Positions 33,343 through 43,013 of a stretch of 64,000 bases of DNA are shown here, in pieces (positions within the stretch are counted from its first letter, which is position 1; each line of letters begins with the position of its first letter). Position numbers and translations under genes: made by a program. Where the stretch lies: positions 124,001 through 188,000 of the forward strand of contig JBGAIB010000002.1 of NCBI GenBank assembly GCA_044225825.1, read 5' to 3'. The stretch comes from Bog-950 sp044225825 (GTDB taxonomy: Bacteria; Bacteroidota; Bacteroidia; Chitinophagales; LD1). A model generated the notes under the pieces. It saw only the letters and a list, made by a program, of their open reading frames with translations. It was not told the origin of the DNA and made no database searches.

Positions 33343-34584
33343 CTAAAACACCTCGTTTAAGTTAAACGCCAGGCCTTTCGATTTACCCGCCCCAAAAGCA
33401 TAATCAATAGCCGAATTGGTGTTAGTGCGTTTATTTAACTTTATGCGCAGGCCTATACCGCCTGCCGGCTGCACCGGACCAAAATTACCATCGGGCCACT
33501 GGGCAAAGCTTTGTAAGTTACCAAACACCACGGCACCCAATAAGCCGTTTCGCATCAGCGATACGCGGATTTCGGTTTCAAAGTAAAGCATATTTAAGCC
33601 CCTGAAACGGCCTACTGCATAACCACGGCCGGTATTGTTGTATGTATCCCAACCGGTGCTGGGCAAATCAAGGTAAGGGGGTTTACCAAAGGTGGTAAGC
33701 CATACGTAACCCCAAAGCGCAACACCCGCATCCCACTTGCGTGTAAAGGGGATATACTTGCGGCAATCAACCACCAGGGCCTGGTAATTGCTGCTACTGC
33801 CCAAGCCTTTTAAAAAGGTACGCAGCTGTATGTTCATATAAAATCCGCGTTTGGCGTTGTTCTGGTTATCGCGGCTGTCGTATAAGAAATCGAGCGAGAA
33901 GCCCGAAGAGATGCTGGTTTTAGCAAAGCCATAACGCTGGAAGTCGGTTTCTATGCCCTCTTCGGCTGCCATATCGCGGATGTTCATGCGGTAGTCGAAA
34001 TGATAACCAATACCCAAATCCATGTTAGGTGCTACGCGATGCATAAGTTGCTCATATAGCCTGATATGCGAATAATCGATCTGCACAGGCACATTTTTAT
34101 CGAGCCGGCTACCGAGGCCAAAGGTGTAGGTTGGATATTTATAAAAACGCCAATCGCCTATCAGCGACCATTTATCGTGATGAAAAAAGATATTGGACCA
34201 ACAGGTAACGATAGCCTGTTTGTATTGCGTGTATTGAAAAATGCTGTTTACAAAAGAAAGTCGGCCATGTTCTTTTTTACTGGTATAAAAAGCGATGTTT
34301 ATCGGTAAGGCACCTGACACACCAGTAGCAATGGTGTAATTAGGATAAGGTATGCCTGTAATAAAGGGGCCGTTGAGATTTACTTTTTTAGGCTTGGGCG
34401 CTTTGCGCGGTATCTTTCGTTTAAAGATCAGTTTGGCCAGATCCACCACATCCATTTGATTACTGAGCGCTACCGAATCGTTATAGGCTTTTATATCGTT
34501 AGCCTGTGCTTTAGCTTCCTGTTGCACAATAAGCACAGGCAGTAACAGCATCAACAGGTAAGGTATGGTTTTGCGTGTAGTCAA
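33343..34584 (-). CDS. BamA/TamA-like outer-membrane beta-barrel protein
   Basis: A 413-residue protein with signal peptide (MTTRKTIPYLLMLLLPVLIV ... KAQA). After a short basic linker (FKRKIPRKAPKPKKVNL) come alternating beta strands such as GFSLDFLYDSRDNQNNAKRG, GFYMNIQLRTFL, and GLNMLYFETEIRVSL, ending in aromatic residues (AFNLNEVF), as in the surface-antigen/BamA C-terminal barrel. POTRA domains are lacking, so it is not BamA itself. It may be a stand-alone barrel of unknown cargo. It lies 116 nt upstream of the TonB receptor gene and downstream of the efflux operon. Confidence 0.82.
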   Translation of the reverse strand: MTTRKTIPYLLMLLLPVLIVQQEAKAQANDIKAYNDSVALSNQMDVVDLAKLIFKRKIPRKAPKPKKVNLNGPFITGIPYPNYTIATGVSGALPINIAFYTSKKEHGRLSFVNSIFQYTQYKQAIVTCWSNIFFHHDKWSLIGDWRFYKYPTYTFGLGSRLDKNVPVQIDYSHIRLYEQLMHRVAPNMDLGIGYHFDYRMNIRDMAAEEGIETDFQRYGFAKTSISSGFSLDFLYDSRDNQNNAKRGFYMNIQLRTFLKGLGSSSNYQALVVDCRKYIPFTRKWDAGVALWGYVWLTTFGKPPYLDLPSTGWDTYNNTGRGYAVGRFRGLNMLYFETEIRVSLMRNGLLGAVVFGNLQSFAQWPDGNFGPVQPAGGIGLRIKLNKRTNTNSAIDYAFGAGKSKGLAFNLNEVF

Positions 34585-34706
34585 ATTTTATGTAACACCT
34601 TAACAGACTGCTGTTTACATAAATGGTTTAATGGCGGGTGTTTTTATGCTGCACCATTATACATCAGGTTAAAAGGTTGTGCCATGCCCTTACGGCCCGG
34701 TACGTA

Positions 34707-36008
34707 CTATTTAACCAGTTCTCCCTGCAGCCTCATTAATTCGGTTTCGGCTGTTTTTGCATTATAACGGGCATTTACCAGGCGCGTAAGTGCTTCGGTA
34801 TAACTTCTTTCTGCCTCGCGTAATTCTAAGGCTGTAGACTGGGCCAGCCGGAAACGTTCGAGTGCGATAGAGGCATTCTCTTTCGCCAGATTAATATTGT
34901 CTTCTTCCAGTTTCAAAATTTCCTTAGCGTTTAGAAACTCGCGGATGGCCTTATAGTAATTTACTTTTACCTGCAGGCGTGCACGCTCAAGAGTAAACTG
35001 CGAACTCTGCACCTGCACACCGGCTATTTTGTAATTGTTCCAGTTTACCAGGCCATTAAAAAGAGGGATGCTCAAGGTAAAGCCGCCGCTTAAGCCATAC
35101 TGCTGGTTATATAAAGCAAAACCGCTGCTACTGTTTACGCGCGTAAAACCATACGCCGCATTGCCGGTAAGGTTGGGCAGAAAATACGAGAAGGCTTCCT
35201 TTTTACTGTATTTGGCTACATCCAGATTTTTAAGCGCTGCCTGTAACTGAAAGTTTTTGGTGTCCAGCTCAGCGGGGTCGCTCAGTTTAGGTTCGTAGTT
35301 TACCGGTATGCTATCGGTTGTTTGAAAATCGGTTTCGGCGGGGCGCGCTAACATACGGTTGAGTTCCGCCTTCTTTTGGTCAATCAGTTTTTTCTGCTTA
35401 AGCAAAGCGCTGTTGCCGGCGTTTAAATCAACCTTGGCCTGCAGCAGATCCACCTTTGAAGCGCTGCCGATTTTAAAAGAGAGATCGGCGATCTTTACGC
35501 GTTCTTCTGCAATTTTAATGGACTCGTTTAAGGCGTTAATTTGCTGCTGCGCACTTACCACATCGTAATAGGCTACGATAGTTTGAGCCACCACGTTCTG
35601 CAGCGTGTCCTTATAATTCAGTTCGCCGATTTCTTCCAGCTTTTTCAAACGGCCTTTTGTGGCAAACATGCGCAAGCCATCAAAGAGGGTCCAGTTAAGG
35701 TTTACCGATGCTGCCAGGTTATTGCCGGTAGCGTTCTTTGTGTCAACCTCCAGGCCGCTACTGTATTTTTGGTTCAGGTTGTTAAGGGTAGCATTATCGC
35801 TTACCACACCATTGATACGTGGCAGCATGCCGGCGTTACCCGGTGAATTATTGAGTGCAGCAATAGTGGCACGGTTCTGCGACAACTGAATATCATAGTT
35901 GTTCTTCAGGGCAATTTCAATAGCCTGCTCCACCGTTAGTGTTTCCTGCGCGTAAACCGCGGAGGCAACACTAAGCAGCCATATCATCCACAGGAACCTG
36001 CTCTTCAT
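34707..36008 (-). CDS. TolC-family outer-membrane efflux protein
   Basis: A 433-residue outer-membrane channel of the RND tripartite pump. Signal peptide MKSRFLWMIWLLSVASAVYA; mature part opens LTVEQAIEIALKNNYDIQL, the hallmark of outer-membrane efflux domains, with the second repeat later (KILKLEEDNINLAKENASI, ALELREAERSYTEALTRL). Long helical coiled-coil segments form the periplasmic tunnel. Its start overlaps the end of the RND gene by 38 nt (17 nt if the in-frame ATG at 35987 is used), indicating translational coupling. Last gene of the adaptor-pump-channel operon. Confidence 0.93.
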   Translation of the reverse strand: MKSRFLWMIWLLSVASAVYAQETLTVEQAIEIALKNNYDIQLSQNRATIAALNNSPGNAGMLPRINGVVSDNATLNNLNQKYSSGLEVDTKNATGNNLAASVNLNWTLFDGLRMFATKGRLKKLEEIGELNYKDTLQNVVAQTIVAYYDVVSAQQQINALNESIKIAEERVKIADLSFKIGSASKVDLLQAKVDLNAGNSALLKQKKLIDQKKAELNRMLARPAETDFQTTDSIPVNYEPKLSDPAELDTKNFQLQAALKNLDVAKYSKKEAFSYFLPNLTGNAAYGFTRVNSSSGFALYNQQYGLSGGFTLSIPLFNGLVNWNNYKIAGVQVQSSQFTLERARLQVKVNYYKAIREFLNAKEILKLEEDNINLAKENASIALERFRLAQSTALELREAERSYTEALTRLVNARYNAKTAETELMRLQGELVK

Positions 36009-39000
36009 TTTTCTTTTTGGTTAACGACATAAACGAGTACATAGCCGGAATAACAAACAGCGTTAATAGCAACGAGAACATTATACCGCCGATAATAACA
36101 ATACCCAGTGGCACACGGCTTTGCGCACCGGCACCTAAGGCCAATGCAATTGGCAGTGCACCCAGGGCAGTTGCAATACTGGTCATTAATATCGGACGTA
36201 AACGTGCTGCGGCAGCATCTACCACGGCCTGCATTTTTTCTTCGCCCTGCTCGCGTTTCTGGTTTGCAAACTCCACGATTAAAATTCCGTTTTTGGTAAC
36301 CAGGCCTATCAGCATGATTACACCAATCTGCGAAAAGATATTCCAGGTAAGGTTAAACATCCATAAGCTGGCAAGCGCACCGGCAAAGGCCAGCGGTACG
36401 GTGCATATTATAATCAGCGGATCGATAAAGCTTTCGAACTGGGCTGCCAACACCAGGAAAATTAAAATCAGCGCCAGGCCAAAGGCAAACAGAATATTGG
36501 AGGAACTCTCGGCAAAATCGCGCGAAGGGCCGCTTAGGGCTGTAGTAAAGCTTTCATCGAGCGTGCGTTTAGCAATGTCATTCATCGCTTTTATCGCATC
36601 GCCCATACTTACGCCGGGAGCCATGTTAGCTGACACCGTGGCAGATTTGTAACGGTTGTAGTGATACAGTTGCGGCGGGTTGCTCTGCTCCTGTATCTGT
36701 ACCAGGTTATCCAACTGAATGTTCTCGCCTTTGTTGTTGCGTACGTAGAAGGATTTGAGATCGATAGGCTCGTCGCGGTCGGCCCGTTCTACCTGGCCCA
36801 TTACCTGGTATTGTTTGCCATTCATGATAAAGTAGCCCAGGCGGCGGCCACTCAAAGCTAATTGCAGCGTCTGCGAAATATCTAATACACTTACACCAAG
36901 CTCGCTTGCTTTCAGGCGGTCAATGGTAACCTGCAACTCGGGTTTATTGAATTTGAGGTTTACATCCACGCCCTGGAAGTGTGGATCCTTATTGGCCTCT
37001 TCTAAAAATTTTGGCAGCGCAGTTTTTAGTTTTTCGAAGTTGAGGTTTTGAACCACAAACTGTACCGGCAAGCCAAAGCGGGCACTACCACCTGTTGAGA
37101 TGGTAGGGTCGGCAATAGGGAATGCCTTACCGTCGTTAAACCGGCCCATGTTTTTAGCTACGTACGCCATAATTTGCTGCTGGGTACGTTTGCGGTCCTC
37201 CGGCTCTTTTAAGCGCAGGCGGATAAAGGCCGAGTTAACCGAACCGCTACCGGCAAAGTTAGGCGCGGTAACACTCAACACAATTTCATTTTCCGGCACG
37301 CTATCCATAATAAACTTCACCACGTTGTTCACGTAACTATCCATAGCTTCGTAGGCTGTTCCTTCGGGCATTGAAACGGAGAGCCTGAACACACTGCGGT
37401 CTTCCAGCGGAGCCAGCTCCGAAGGAAGTGTAAAGAACAAGAACACGGCCAGCACAATACAACCAAGAATGATCGGGAAAGCAGCCCAGCGATACTTCAT
37501 GAAGTTTTGTAATACCGACCGGTAACCTTCATCCAGAGAGGTGAAGAAAGGTTCGGTTTTTTTGTAGAACCAACCGTGCTCGTGTTTGTCGCGGGTAAGT
37601 AACACGTTAAGCACCGGTGTAAGGGTAAGGGAAACAAAGGCCGAGATCAATACCGCTCCGGCCAGCACTATACCGAACTCGCGGAATAGGCTGCCTACAA
37701 AGCCCTGTAAGAAGATGATGGGAAGAAACACCACGGCCAACGTGATGGAAGTTGCAATTACAGCGAAGAAGATTTCGTTGCTGCCCTTTTCAGCCGCATC
37801 GTGTTTGTTCATGCCGGCTTCCAGCTTTTTAAATATATTCTCCGTTACTACTATACCATCGTCCACCACCAAACCAGTTGCGAGTACGATAGCCAGTAAG
37901 GTAAGTACGTTGATGGTGTAACCCATTACATACATAATAAAGAAGGCGCCGATCAACGAAACCGGGATGTCTATCAAAGGACGGACCGCAATCAACCAAT
38001 CGCGGAAAAACAGGTAAATAATAACCACCACCAGCAGGAAGGCGATAGCAATGGTTTCGCCCACTTCGGCAATCGATTTTTTTACAAACTTGGTTTGATC
38101 GAGGGCGATGTCCAGCTTAATGTCTTCAGGTACATCTTTTTTGATTTGCTCGAGGCGGCGGTAAAATTCATCTGCAATTTCAATGTAGTTAGCGCCAGGC
38201 TGTGGCGTTACTGCCAAGGCCACCATGGGCACACCTGATTCTTTTAAAATAGTCTCTTCGTTTTCGGGACCCAACCTTGCCTCGGCTACATCGCGCAGGC
38301 GAATAATTTGATTGTCGCCTGATTTGATGATCAGGTTGTTGAAGTCGTCCTCCGTTACTAAGCGGCCGAAGGTTTTAACCGTAAGTTCGGTAGCATTGCC
38401 ATACACTTTACCGGCCGGTAATTCAACGTTCTCGCGATTTAGGGCAGCCAGGATGTCGGCAAAGGTTAACTGATAAGCGGCTAATTGCATCGGTTTTACC
38501 CAAATGCGCATGGCATATTTTTTCTCGCCCCATATCTGCACCGTACTTACACCGGGTATGGTTTGCAAACGTTCCTGCAAAACGTTGGTGGCATAATCCG
38601 TCAGCTCCAGAATGTTACGTGTATTACTCTGCACCGTCATGGAGATGATAGCGTCGGAGTTGGCATCGGCTTTGGTAACTACCGGTGGAGCATCAATATC
38701 CTGGGGTAATTGCCTAACAGCCTGCGACACTTTATCGCGCACATCGTTGGCAGCGGCTTCTAAGTTGGCATCCAGGTTAAATTCTACCGTAATGGTACTG
38801 CTACCCTGGTTACTGCTGCTGCTGATGGTGCGGATACCTTCCACGCCGTTAATGGCCTTCTCGAGTGGTTCGGTAATCTGCGATTCAATTACATCGGCAT
38901 TGGCACCGGTGTAGTTGGTGCGTACGGTAATAATTGGCGGGTCGATAGAAGGATATTCGCGGACACCCAAAAACTTATAGCCAATAACGCCGAAGAGCAC

Positions 39001-39063
39001 AATTACGATGCTCATCACGATGGCCAACACAGGGCGCTTTAAACTTAAACTGGGAAGACTCAT
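35971..39063 (-). CDS. RND efflux transporter permease (HAE1/AcrB-like)
   Basis: A 1030-residue inner-membrane proton-drug antiporter. Twelve transmembrane helices with two large periplasmic loops. The proton-relay acidic pair is in GLVVDDGIVVTENIF (near residue 400), with the paired lysine in GLVTKNGILIVEFAN (near 923). The beginning LKRPVLAIVMSIVIVLFGV and FQDI-less porter domain with EYPSIDPPIITVRTNY are family-typical. It is flanked by an adaptor gene (26 nt upstream) and a TolC gene (overlapping), giving a complete tripartite pump. Substrates cannot be inferred from sequence. Confidence 0.96.
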   Translation of the reverse strand: MSLPSLSLKRPVLAIVMSIVIVLFGVIGYKFLGVREYPSIDPPIITVRTNYTGANADVIESQITEPLEKAINGVEGIRTISSSSNQGSSTITVEFNLDANLEAAANDVRDKVSQAVRQLPQDIDAPPVVTKADANSDAIISMTVQSNTRNILELTDYATNVLQERLQTIPGVSTVQIWGEKKYAMRIWVKPMQLAAYQLTFADILAALNRENVELPAGKVYGNATELTVKTFGRLVTEDDFNNLIIKSGDNQIIRLRDVAEARLGPENEETILKESGVPMVALAVTPQPGANYIEIADEFYRRLEQIKKDVPEDIKLDIALDQTKFVKKSIAEVGETIAIAFLLVVVIIYLFFRDWLIAVRPLIDIPVSLIGAFFIMYVMGYTINVLTLLAIVLATGLVVDDGIVVTENIFKKLEAGMNKHDAAEKGSNEIFFAVIATSITLAVVFLPIIFLQGFVGSLFREFGIVLAGAVLISAFVSLTLTPVLNVLLTRDKHEHGWFYKKTEPFFTSLDEGYRSVLQNFMKYRWAAFPIILGCIVLAVFLFFTLPSELAPLEDRSVFRLSVSMPEGTAYEAMDSYVNNVVKFIMDSVPENEIVLSVTAPNFAGSGSVNSAFIRLRLKEPEDRKRTQQQIMAYVAKNMGRFNDGKAFPIADPTISTGGSARFGLPVQFVVQNLNFEKLKTALPKFLEEANKDPHFQGVDVNLKFNKPELQVTIDRLKASELGVSVLDISQTLQLALSGRRLGYFIMNGKQYQVMGQVERADRDEPIDLKSFYVRNNKGENIQLDNLVQIQEQSNPPQLYHYNRYKSATVSANMAPGVSMGDAIKAMNDIAKRTLDESFTTALSGPSRDFAESSSNILFAFGLALILIFLVLAAQFESFIDPLIIICTVPLAFAGALASLWMFNLTWNIFSQIGVIMLIGLVTKNGILIVEFANQKREQGEEKMQAVVDAAAARLRPILMTSIATALGALPIALALGAGAQSRVPLGIVIIGGIMFSLLLTLFVIPAMYSFMSLTKKKNEEQVPVDDMAA

Positions 39064-39089
39064 TCCTTCTTAACTTTTTCAATACCGGC

Positions 39090-40154
39090 TTACTGGGCCA
39101 GTTTCATCACCTTTAAATCCATACCGGGTTTTACATACATAATTGCCGTTGTAACAATTGTGTCGCCCGCTTCAATACCGCTGGTTACCTGTATATAGCT
39201 CTCGTTACGGATGCCGGTTTCCACTTTTCTGAAATCCGCTTTGCCGTCCTTAACTACAATAATTTTTTTGTTGCGCGCTTCAGGTATAATGCACTGCGTA
39301 GGCACCATCAGGGCATTGTCGATATTCTTTAAGCCTAAATCTATTTTTGCAAACGCACCTGGGTATAAGCGCGCTTTTGAATTATTTACCTGTGCACGAA
39401 TTTTAACCGAGCGTGTGGCTTCATCGATGCGGGGTTCAATAGCAAACACCTTGCCTGTAAAGGTTTCATCAAAACCATCTACGCTAAACTTTACGGCATC
39501 GCCGTTGCCGATTAACGAGGCATATTTTTCGGGAATAGTAAAGTCTACTTTTAAAGGATCGATTTGCTGCAGTGTTGCAATAGTAGTAGTAGGGGACACA
39601 TACGCACCCAGGCTTACATTTTTTAAACCAACGATACCGTTAAAGGGTGCACGTATTTCAGTTTTTGAAATCTGCGCCTGCACTAAATCGATATCAGCCT
39701 GCAGGCTGTTTACCTGTGTAAGTGCTACGTCATATTCCTGCTGGCCAACCCCATTAATAGCTAACAGTTGTTTTAAGCGGCCTTCGGTTTTTTCGGCAGT
39801 TGATTTCTGGGCCAAGAGTTTACGTAACTGTGCCTGCAGATCGGCATCAAACAACTTTACCAACAAGGTGCCTTTGGTAACCGGGTGGCCTTCGTTCAAA
39901 TTAAGATCTATAATCTTGCCGGCCATCTCGGGGTGTAGCTCTACTTCTTCCGAAGCCAGTAGCGAACCCGAAGCCAGGATGTTGTTGGCCAGGGATTTTG
40001 GCGCCACCACAAAACCGGTAACGTTCATTTGCTTAACTGCACCTTTCGGCGGACCCGAAGGAGCCGATTCGGCGGGATGTAATACTTTATTATAGACAAT
40101 GATGCCGGCAATTAAGAGCACAATTACCACTAAAAACCAACCGAACTTCGACAT
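39090..40154 (-). CDS. RND efflux periplasmic adaptor (membrane fusion protein)
   Basis: A 354-residue HlyD-type adaptor that links the RND pump to TolC. One N-terminal anchor helix (FGWFLVVIVLLIAGIIVYN), no lipobox. The lipoyl-like domain is seen in VELHPEMAGKIIDLNLNEG and IRAPFNGIVGLKNVSLGAY, with the helical hairpin between them (LQAQLRKLLAQKSTAEKTE). The beta-barrel and membrane-proximal domains follow (LYPGAFAKIDLGLKN). First gene of the efflux operon; a promoter of good consensus was not found upstream (CATTTTTG at 40173-40180 is one base off). Confidence 0.93.
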   Translation of the reverse strand: MSKFGWFLVVIVLLIAGIIVYNKVLHPAESAPSGPPKGAVKQMNVTGFVVAPKSLANNILASGSLLASEEVELHPEMAGKIIDLNLNEGHPVTKGTLLVKLFDADLQAQLRKLLAQKSTAEKTEGRLKQLLAINGVGQQEYDVALTQVNSLQADIDLVQAQISKTEIRAPFNGIVGLKNVSLGAYVSPTTTIATLQQIDPLKVDFTIPEKYASLIGNGDAVKFSVDGFDETFTGKVFAIEPRIDEATRSVKIRAQVNNSKARLYPGAFAKIDLGLKNIDNALMVPTQCIIPEARNKKIIVVKDGKADFRKVETGIRNESYIQVTSGIEAGDTIVTTAIMYVKPGMDLKVMKLAQ

Positions 40155-40287
40155 TGCTGAAATTTAACTGGGCAAAAATGTGAAAAATTAAATGGTCAAC
40201 CCGGTTGATTATCTGTTGTAACGCGCATTTTTTGCTAAAAAATTAAAAACCTATCATACTTCTTTCTAGTCGGCTGATTTACAACAA

Positions 40288-40824
40288 TTAATCAAGCATC
40301 GAAGTTATTAGATTTTCGTTAGTGGCGTTCGTAAGCAGCAACTCCTGCATTTCCACCAGCACACGAATATCGCCCTTACCGGTTAAGCGGTTGTTATAAT
40401 TACGGAAGGTGCAGTTGAGTTTTGCCGAGATCAGTAATCCCTTGTCGTTAAGGTGCAGCCCGCTAACATCCAGTTTACTGCTATCGCGCAGCACGTAGTA
40501 ATACTCGCCCTGATAGAGCAGGGTTGCAAAGTAGTTGGTATCCACTACTCCATCGCTATAACCAATCAGTAGCTGCAGGTTTTCAGAGAACTGCTTATTG
40601 CTGCGAAGGGTGTATACCGGGCCGGGGAAATTTAACTTAAGCACCGTTCGGTTAGTGCTGCCGATGCTAGCTGAATTAACCGGGGCTATTTCAAAATAAG
40701 GTTTGTTTCGCTGGCGATATACCTCTCCGTTAACGGTAGCATAAAACAGGTTGGCGGGCTTAACGCGTTGGTCAATTGTAAATGAACTTAACACAAGTAA
40801 TAATCCCAGTAAGGTGATTTTCAT
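40288..40824 (-). CDS. secreted protein of unknown function
   Basis: A 178-residue exported protein. The ATG at 40824 (MKITLLGLLLVLSSFT) gives a signal peptide; the in-frame start at 40845 adds only seven residues. There is no lipobox. The mature part is beta-rich with repeated Y/F strands: NLFYATVNGEVYRQRNKPY, NLQLLIGYSDGVVDTNYFA, LLYQGEYYYVLRDSSKL. The pattern hints at a small lipocalin- or beta-sandwich-type protein, but I recognise no family. It is separated from the dnaJ stop by 132 nt and is not obviously in an operon. Confidence 0.62.
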   Translation of the reverse strand: MKITLLGLLLVLSSFTIDQRVKPANLFYATVNGEVYRQRNKPYFEIAPVNSASIGSTNRTVLKLNFPGPVYTLRSNKQFSENLQLLIGYSDGVVDTNYFATLLYQGEYYYVLRDSSKLDVSGLHLNDKGLLISAKLNCTFRNYNNRLTGKGDIRVLVEMQELLLTNATNENLITSMLD

Positions 40825-40956
40825 AATTCCGGCTTTACCGGGCACCTACAAGGCATGTACCACGCCAACAGACAGCCGGGTTAAAATGCGCCGGCAAAAA
40901 AAGTGGGGAATAACAGGCAATGAACCAGCCTGTATTATATGCAAACACGAACGGTT

Positions 40957-42138
40957 TTACTCACCGAAGAAGTCGCGCATCCGGTCAAAGAAGCCCTTTT
41001 CGGTTCTTGCGCCGGGTTTGGGCTTAAAGTTGGGACTCTCCCTCAGCTTTTCCAGCAGTTTCTTTTCTTCTGCTGTTAGCTCGGTTGGGGTGTAAACATT
41101 CAGCAGTATCAGTTGATCGCCGCGGCCATACCCATTTACACTCGGTAAACCTTTTCCGCTTAAGCGGAAAATTTTCCCCGCCTGGGTACCGGCAGGCACC
41201 TTGAACTTGGCTTTGCCTTCAATGGTCGGCACTTCCACACTGGTGCCCAATACGGCATCAATAAAGCTTATATGTAAATTGTATATAACGTTTTGGCCGT
41301 CAATTTCCAGCTCCGGGTTGTTCTCTACGTCGATCTGAATAATCAAATCGCCGGCGGGGCCGCCCTGTTCGCCGGCATTGCCTTTACCGCCCATGCTCAG
41401 CTGCATGCCATCCTGTACACCGGCAGGTATATCTATATTGAGGGTTTCCTCGCCGTATTCCACTCCCAAACCGTTACAGGTTGTACACTTCTTGGTTATC
41501 TGCTGGCCGCTACCATTACAATTGTAACAGGTGCTTTGGGTTTGCATTTGGCCCAATATGGTATTGGTAACCTTGCGCACTACCCCACTGCCACCACAAA
41601 CGGTACACTTGCCTACACTATTGGCATCCTTGGCACCGCTGCCATGGCAGGTATGGCACTGCACCTGCTTCTTAACCTTAATGGTTTTGCGGGCGCCATG
41701 GGCAACTTCCTGTAAAGTCATTTTTACACGAATGCGCAGGTTACTGCCGCGCTTACCTTTTGTGCGGGAACGCCCGCCACCACCGCCGCCAAAGAAACTT
41801 TCAAAGGGGTCGAAACCGCCGCCGCCGCCGCCACCGAAGATGTCACCAAAATTGCGGAAGATGTCTTCCATATCCATGTGGTGACCCTGACCTCCGCCAT
41901 TGGCATAGCCTCCGTTCATTCCGGCATGGCCATACTGGTCATACATTTTGCGCTTCTGTTCGTCGCCCAGCACTTCGTACGCTTCCGCGGCTTCTTTAAA
42001 TTTATCTTCTGCTGCCTTATCGCCCTGGTTTCTATCGGGGTGAAACTTAAGCGCTACTTTACGGTAGGCCTTTTTTATTTCCTCCGCAGTAGCCGTTTTA
42101 GGCACTTCTAAAATTTCGTAATAATCTCTCTTGCTCAT
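40957..42138 (-). CDS. dnaJ: molecular chaperone DnaJ
   Basis: A 393-residue class A J-protein that stimulates the ATPase of DnaK and delivers unfolded clients. The J domain (DYYEILEVPKTATAEEIK) carries the H-P-D motif in KFHPDRNQG. A Gly-rich linker (FGGGGGGGFDPFESFF) follows, then four zinc-binding repeats CHTCHGSG, CTVCGGSG, CYNCNGSG and CTTCNGLG, and two beta-rich client-binding domains. The acidic C-terminal FFDRMRDFFGE is typical. It follows grpE by 49 nt on the same strand. dnaK is not in the window. Confidence 0.97.
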   Translation of the reverse strand: MSKRDYYEILEVPKTATAEEIKKAYRKVALKFHPDRNQGDKAAEDKFKEAAEAYEVLGDEQKRKMYDQYGHAGMNGGYANGGGQGHHMDMEDIFRNFGDIFGGGGGGGFDPFESFFGGGGGGRSRTKGKRGSNLRIRVKMTLQEVAHGARKTIKVKKQVQCHTCHGSGAKDANSVGKCTVCGGSGVVRKVTNTILGQMQTQSTCYNCNGSGQQITKKCTTCNGLGVEYGEETLNIDIPAGVQDGMQLSMGGKGNAGEQGGPAGDLIIQIDVENNPELEIDGQNVIYNLHISFIDAVLGTSVEVPTIEGKAKFKVPAGTQAGKIFRLSGKGLPSVNGYGRGDQLILLNVYTPTELTAEEKKLLEKLRESPNFKPKPGARTEKGFFDRMRDFFGE

Positions 42139-42187
42139 GTTGGCTCAGGTGGTCTAGTTCAACCTCTATACGTCACAAAAAATCGGG

Positions 42188-42844
42188 TTACACAGCTTTG
42201 GCCACCACAACTTTGGCAAAGCGGATAATTTTATCGTTCAGGTAATACCCTTTCTCGACTTCGTCAAGCACAGTGCCGGCCTGTTCGGGAGTAGGTGCGG
42301 GTATTTCAGTGATAGCTTCGTGCTTATCGGCATCAAATACCTCACCTATAGTTTGCATGGGTTTAAGGCCCTTGGCGGTAAGTGCGGCAACCAGCTTGTT
42401 ATAAATTAGCTGCATACCCTCTTTGGCCGCTGCATCGTTCGATAGTTTCAAGGCTCTTTCAAAATCATCAACCACGGGCAGCAGATCCTTAATTACATCC
42501 TTACCGGCTGTTTGTATCAGTTCCAGACTTTGTTTGGCGGTGCGTTTTTTAAAGTTGTCGAAATCGGCATATAAACGCACGTATTTATCGCGCAGTTCAT
42601 CGGCTTCGCGTTTCAGCTCCGCTATTTCAATATCTTTCGGGTCAATCTTCTCTTCCTCAAAGTTCACATCCTCGGGTTTTTTGCCCAGCAGATCATTCAC
42701 CAGTTTTTCGGCTGCATCAATGGTTTTACCGGCAAACGCTTCGGCCTTGCCCTTGGCTTCCTTGCCTAGCTCCTCGGCCTTGTGTTTCAGGTCTTCCATT
42801 TTATCCTTCAGGTTCTCCTTTTCATTATTGATATTATCCTCCAT
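42188..42844 (-). CDS. grpE: nucleotide exchange factor GrpE
   Basis: A 218-residue GrpE, the ADP-release factor for DnaK. The ATG at 42844 (MEDNINNEKENL) is preferred to an in-frame start at 42883 because the latter adds a cysteine-containing leader not seen in the family. A long helical, highly charged N-terminal region (KDKMEDLKHKAEELGKEAK) is followed by the dimer coiled coil (ELKREADELRDKYVRLYADF), and the C-terminal beta domain with the family motif F-D-A-D-K-H-E-A-I and GYYLNDKIIRFAKVVVAK. Operon with dnaJ. Confidence 0.96.
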   Translation of the reverse strand: MEDNINNEKENLKDKMEDLKHKAEELGKEAKGKAEAFAGKTIDAAEKLVNDLLGKKPEDVNFEEEKIDPKDIEIAELKREADELRDKYVRLYADFDNFKKRTAKQSLELIQTAGKDVIKDLLPVVDDFERALKLSNDAAAKEGMQLIYNKLVAALTAKGLKPMQTIGEVFDADKHEAITEIPAPTPEQAGTVLDEVEKGYYLNDKIIRFAKVVVAKAV

Positions 42845-43013
42845 GAGTGCTGCAATTTTTGGCGGGCAAATATGCACAAACATTTTGCCACACTGTTAAA
42901 ACGGCAATTTTGACACCCGAAATGCAGGTTTTACGGCAAAATGGTGATTCAGAACCGCTTAGTTGGCAGATATTGACCGGACCGCACCGGGGTAATGGCA
43001 GCGTTTTGAATAA

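Noticed and set aside
36017..36652. 211-codon + strand frame inside the RND pump gene
   Set aside because: Antisense shadow of a highly conserved transporter.
39211..40095. 294-codon + strand open frame inside the efflux adaptor gene
   Set aside because: Antisense to a clear HlyD-type adaptor; Ser/Cys/Phe-rich composition typical of a reversed gene.
42423..42899. 158-codon + strand frame inside grpE
   Set aside because: Extremely Ser-rich, the reversed image of a charged helical protein.
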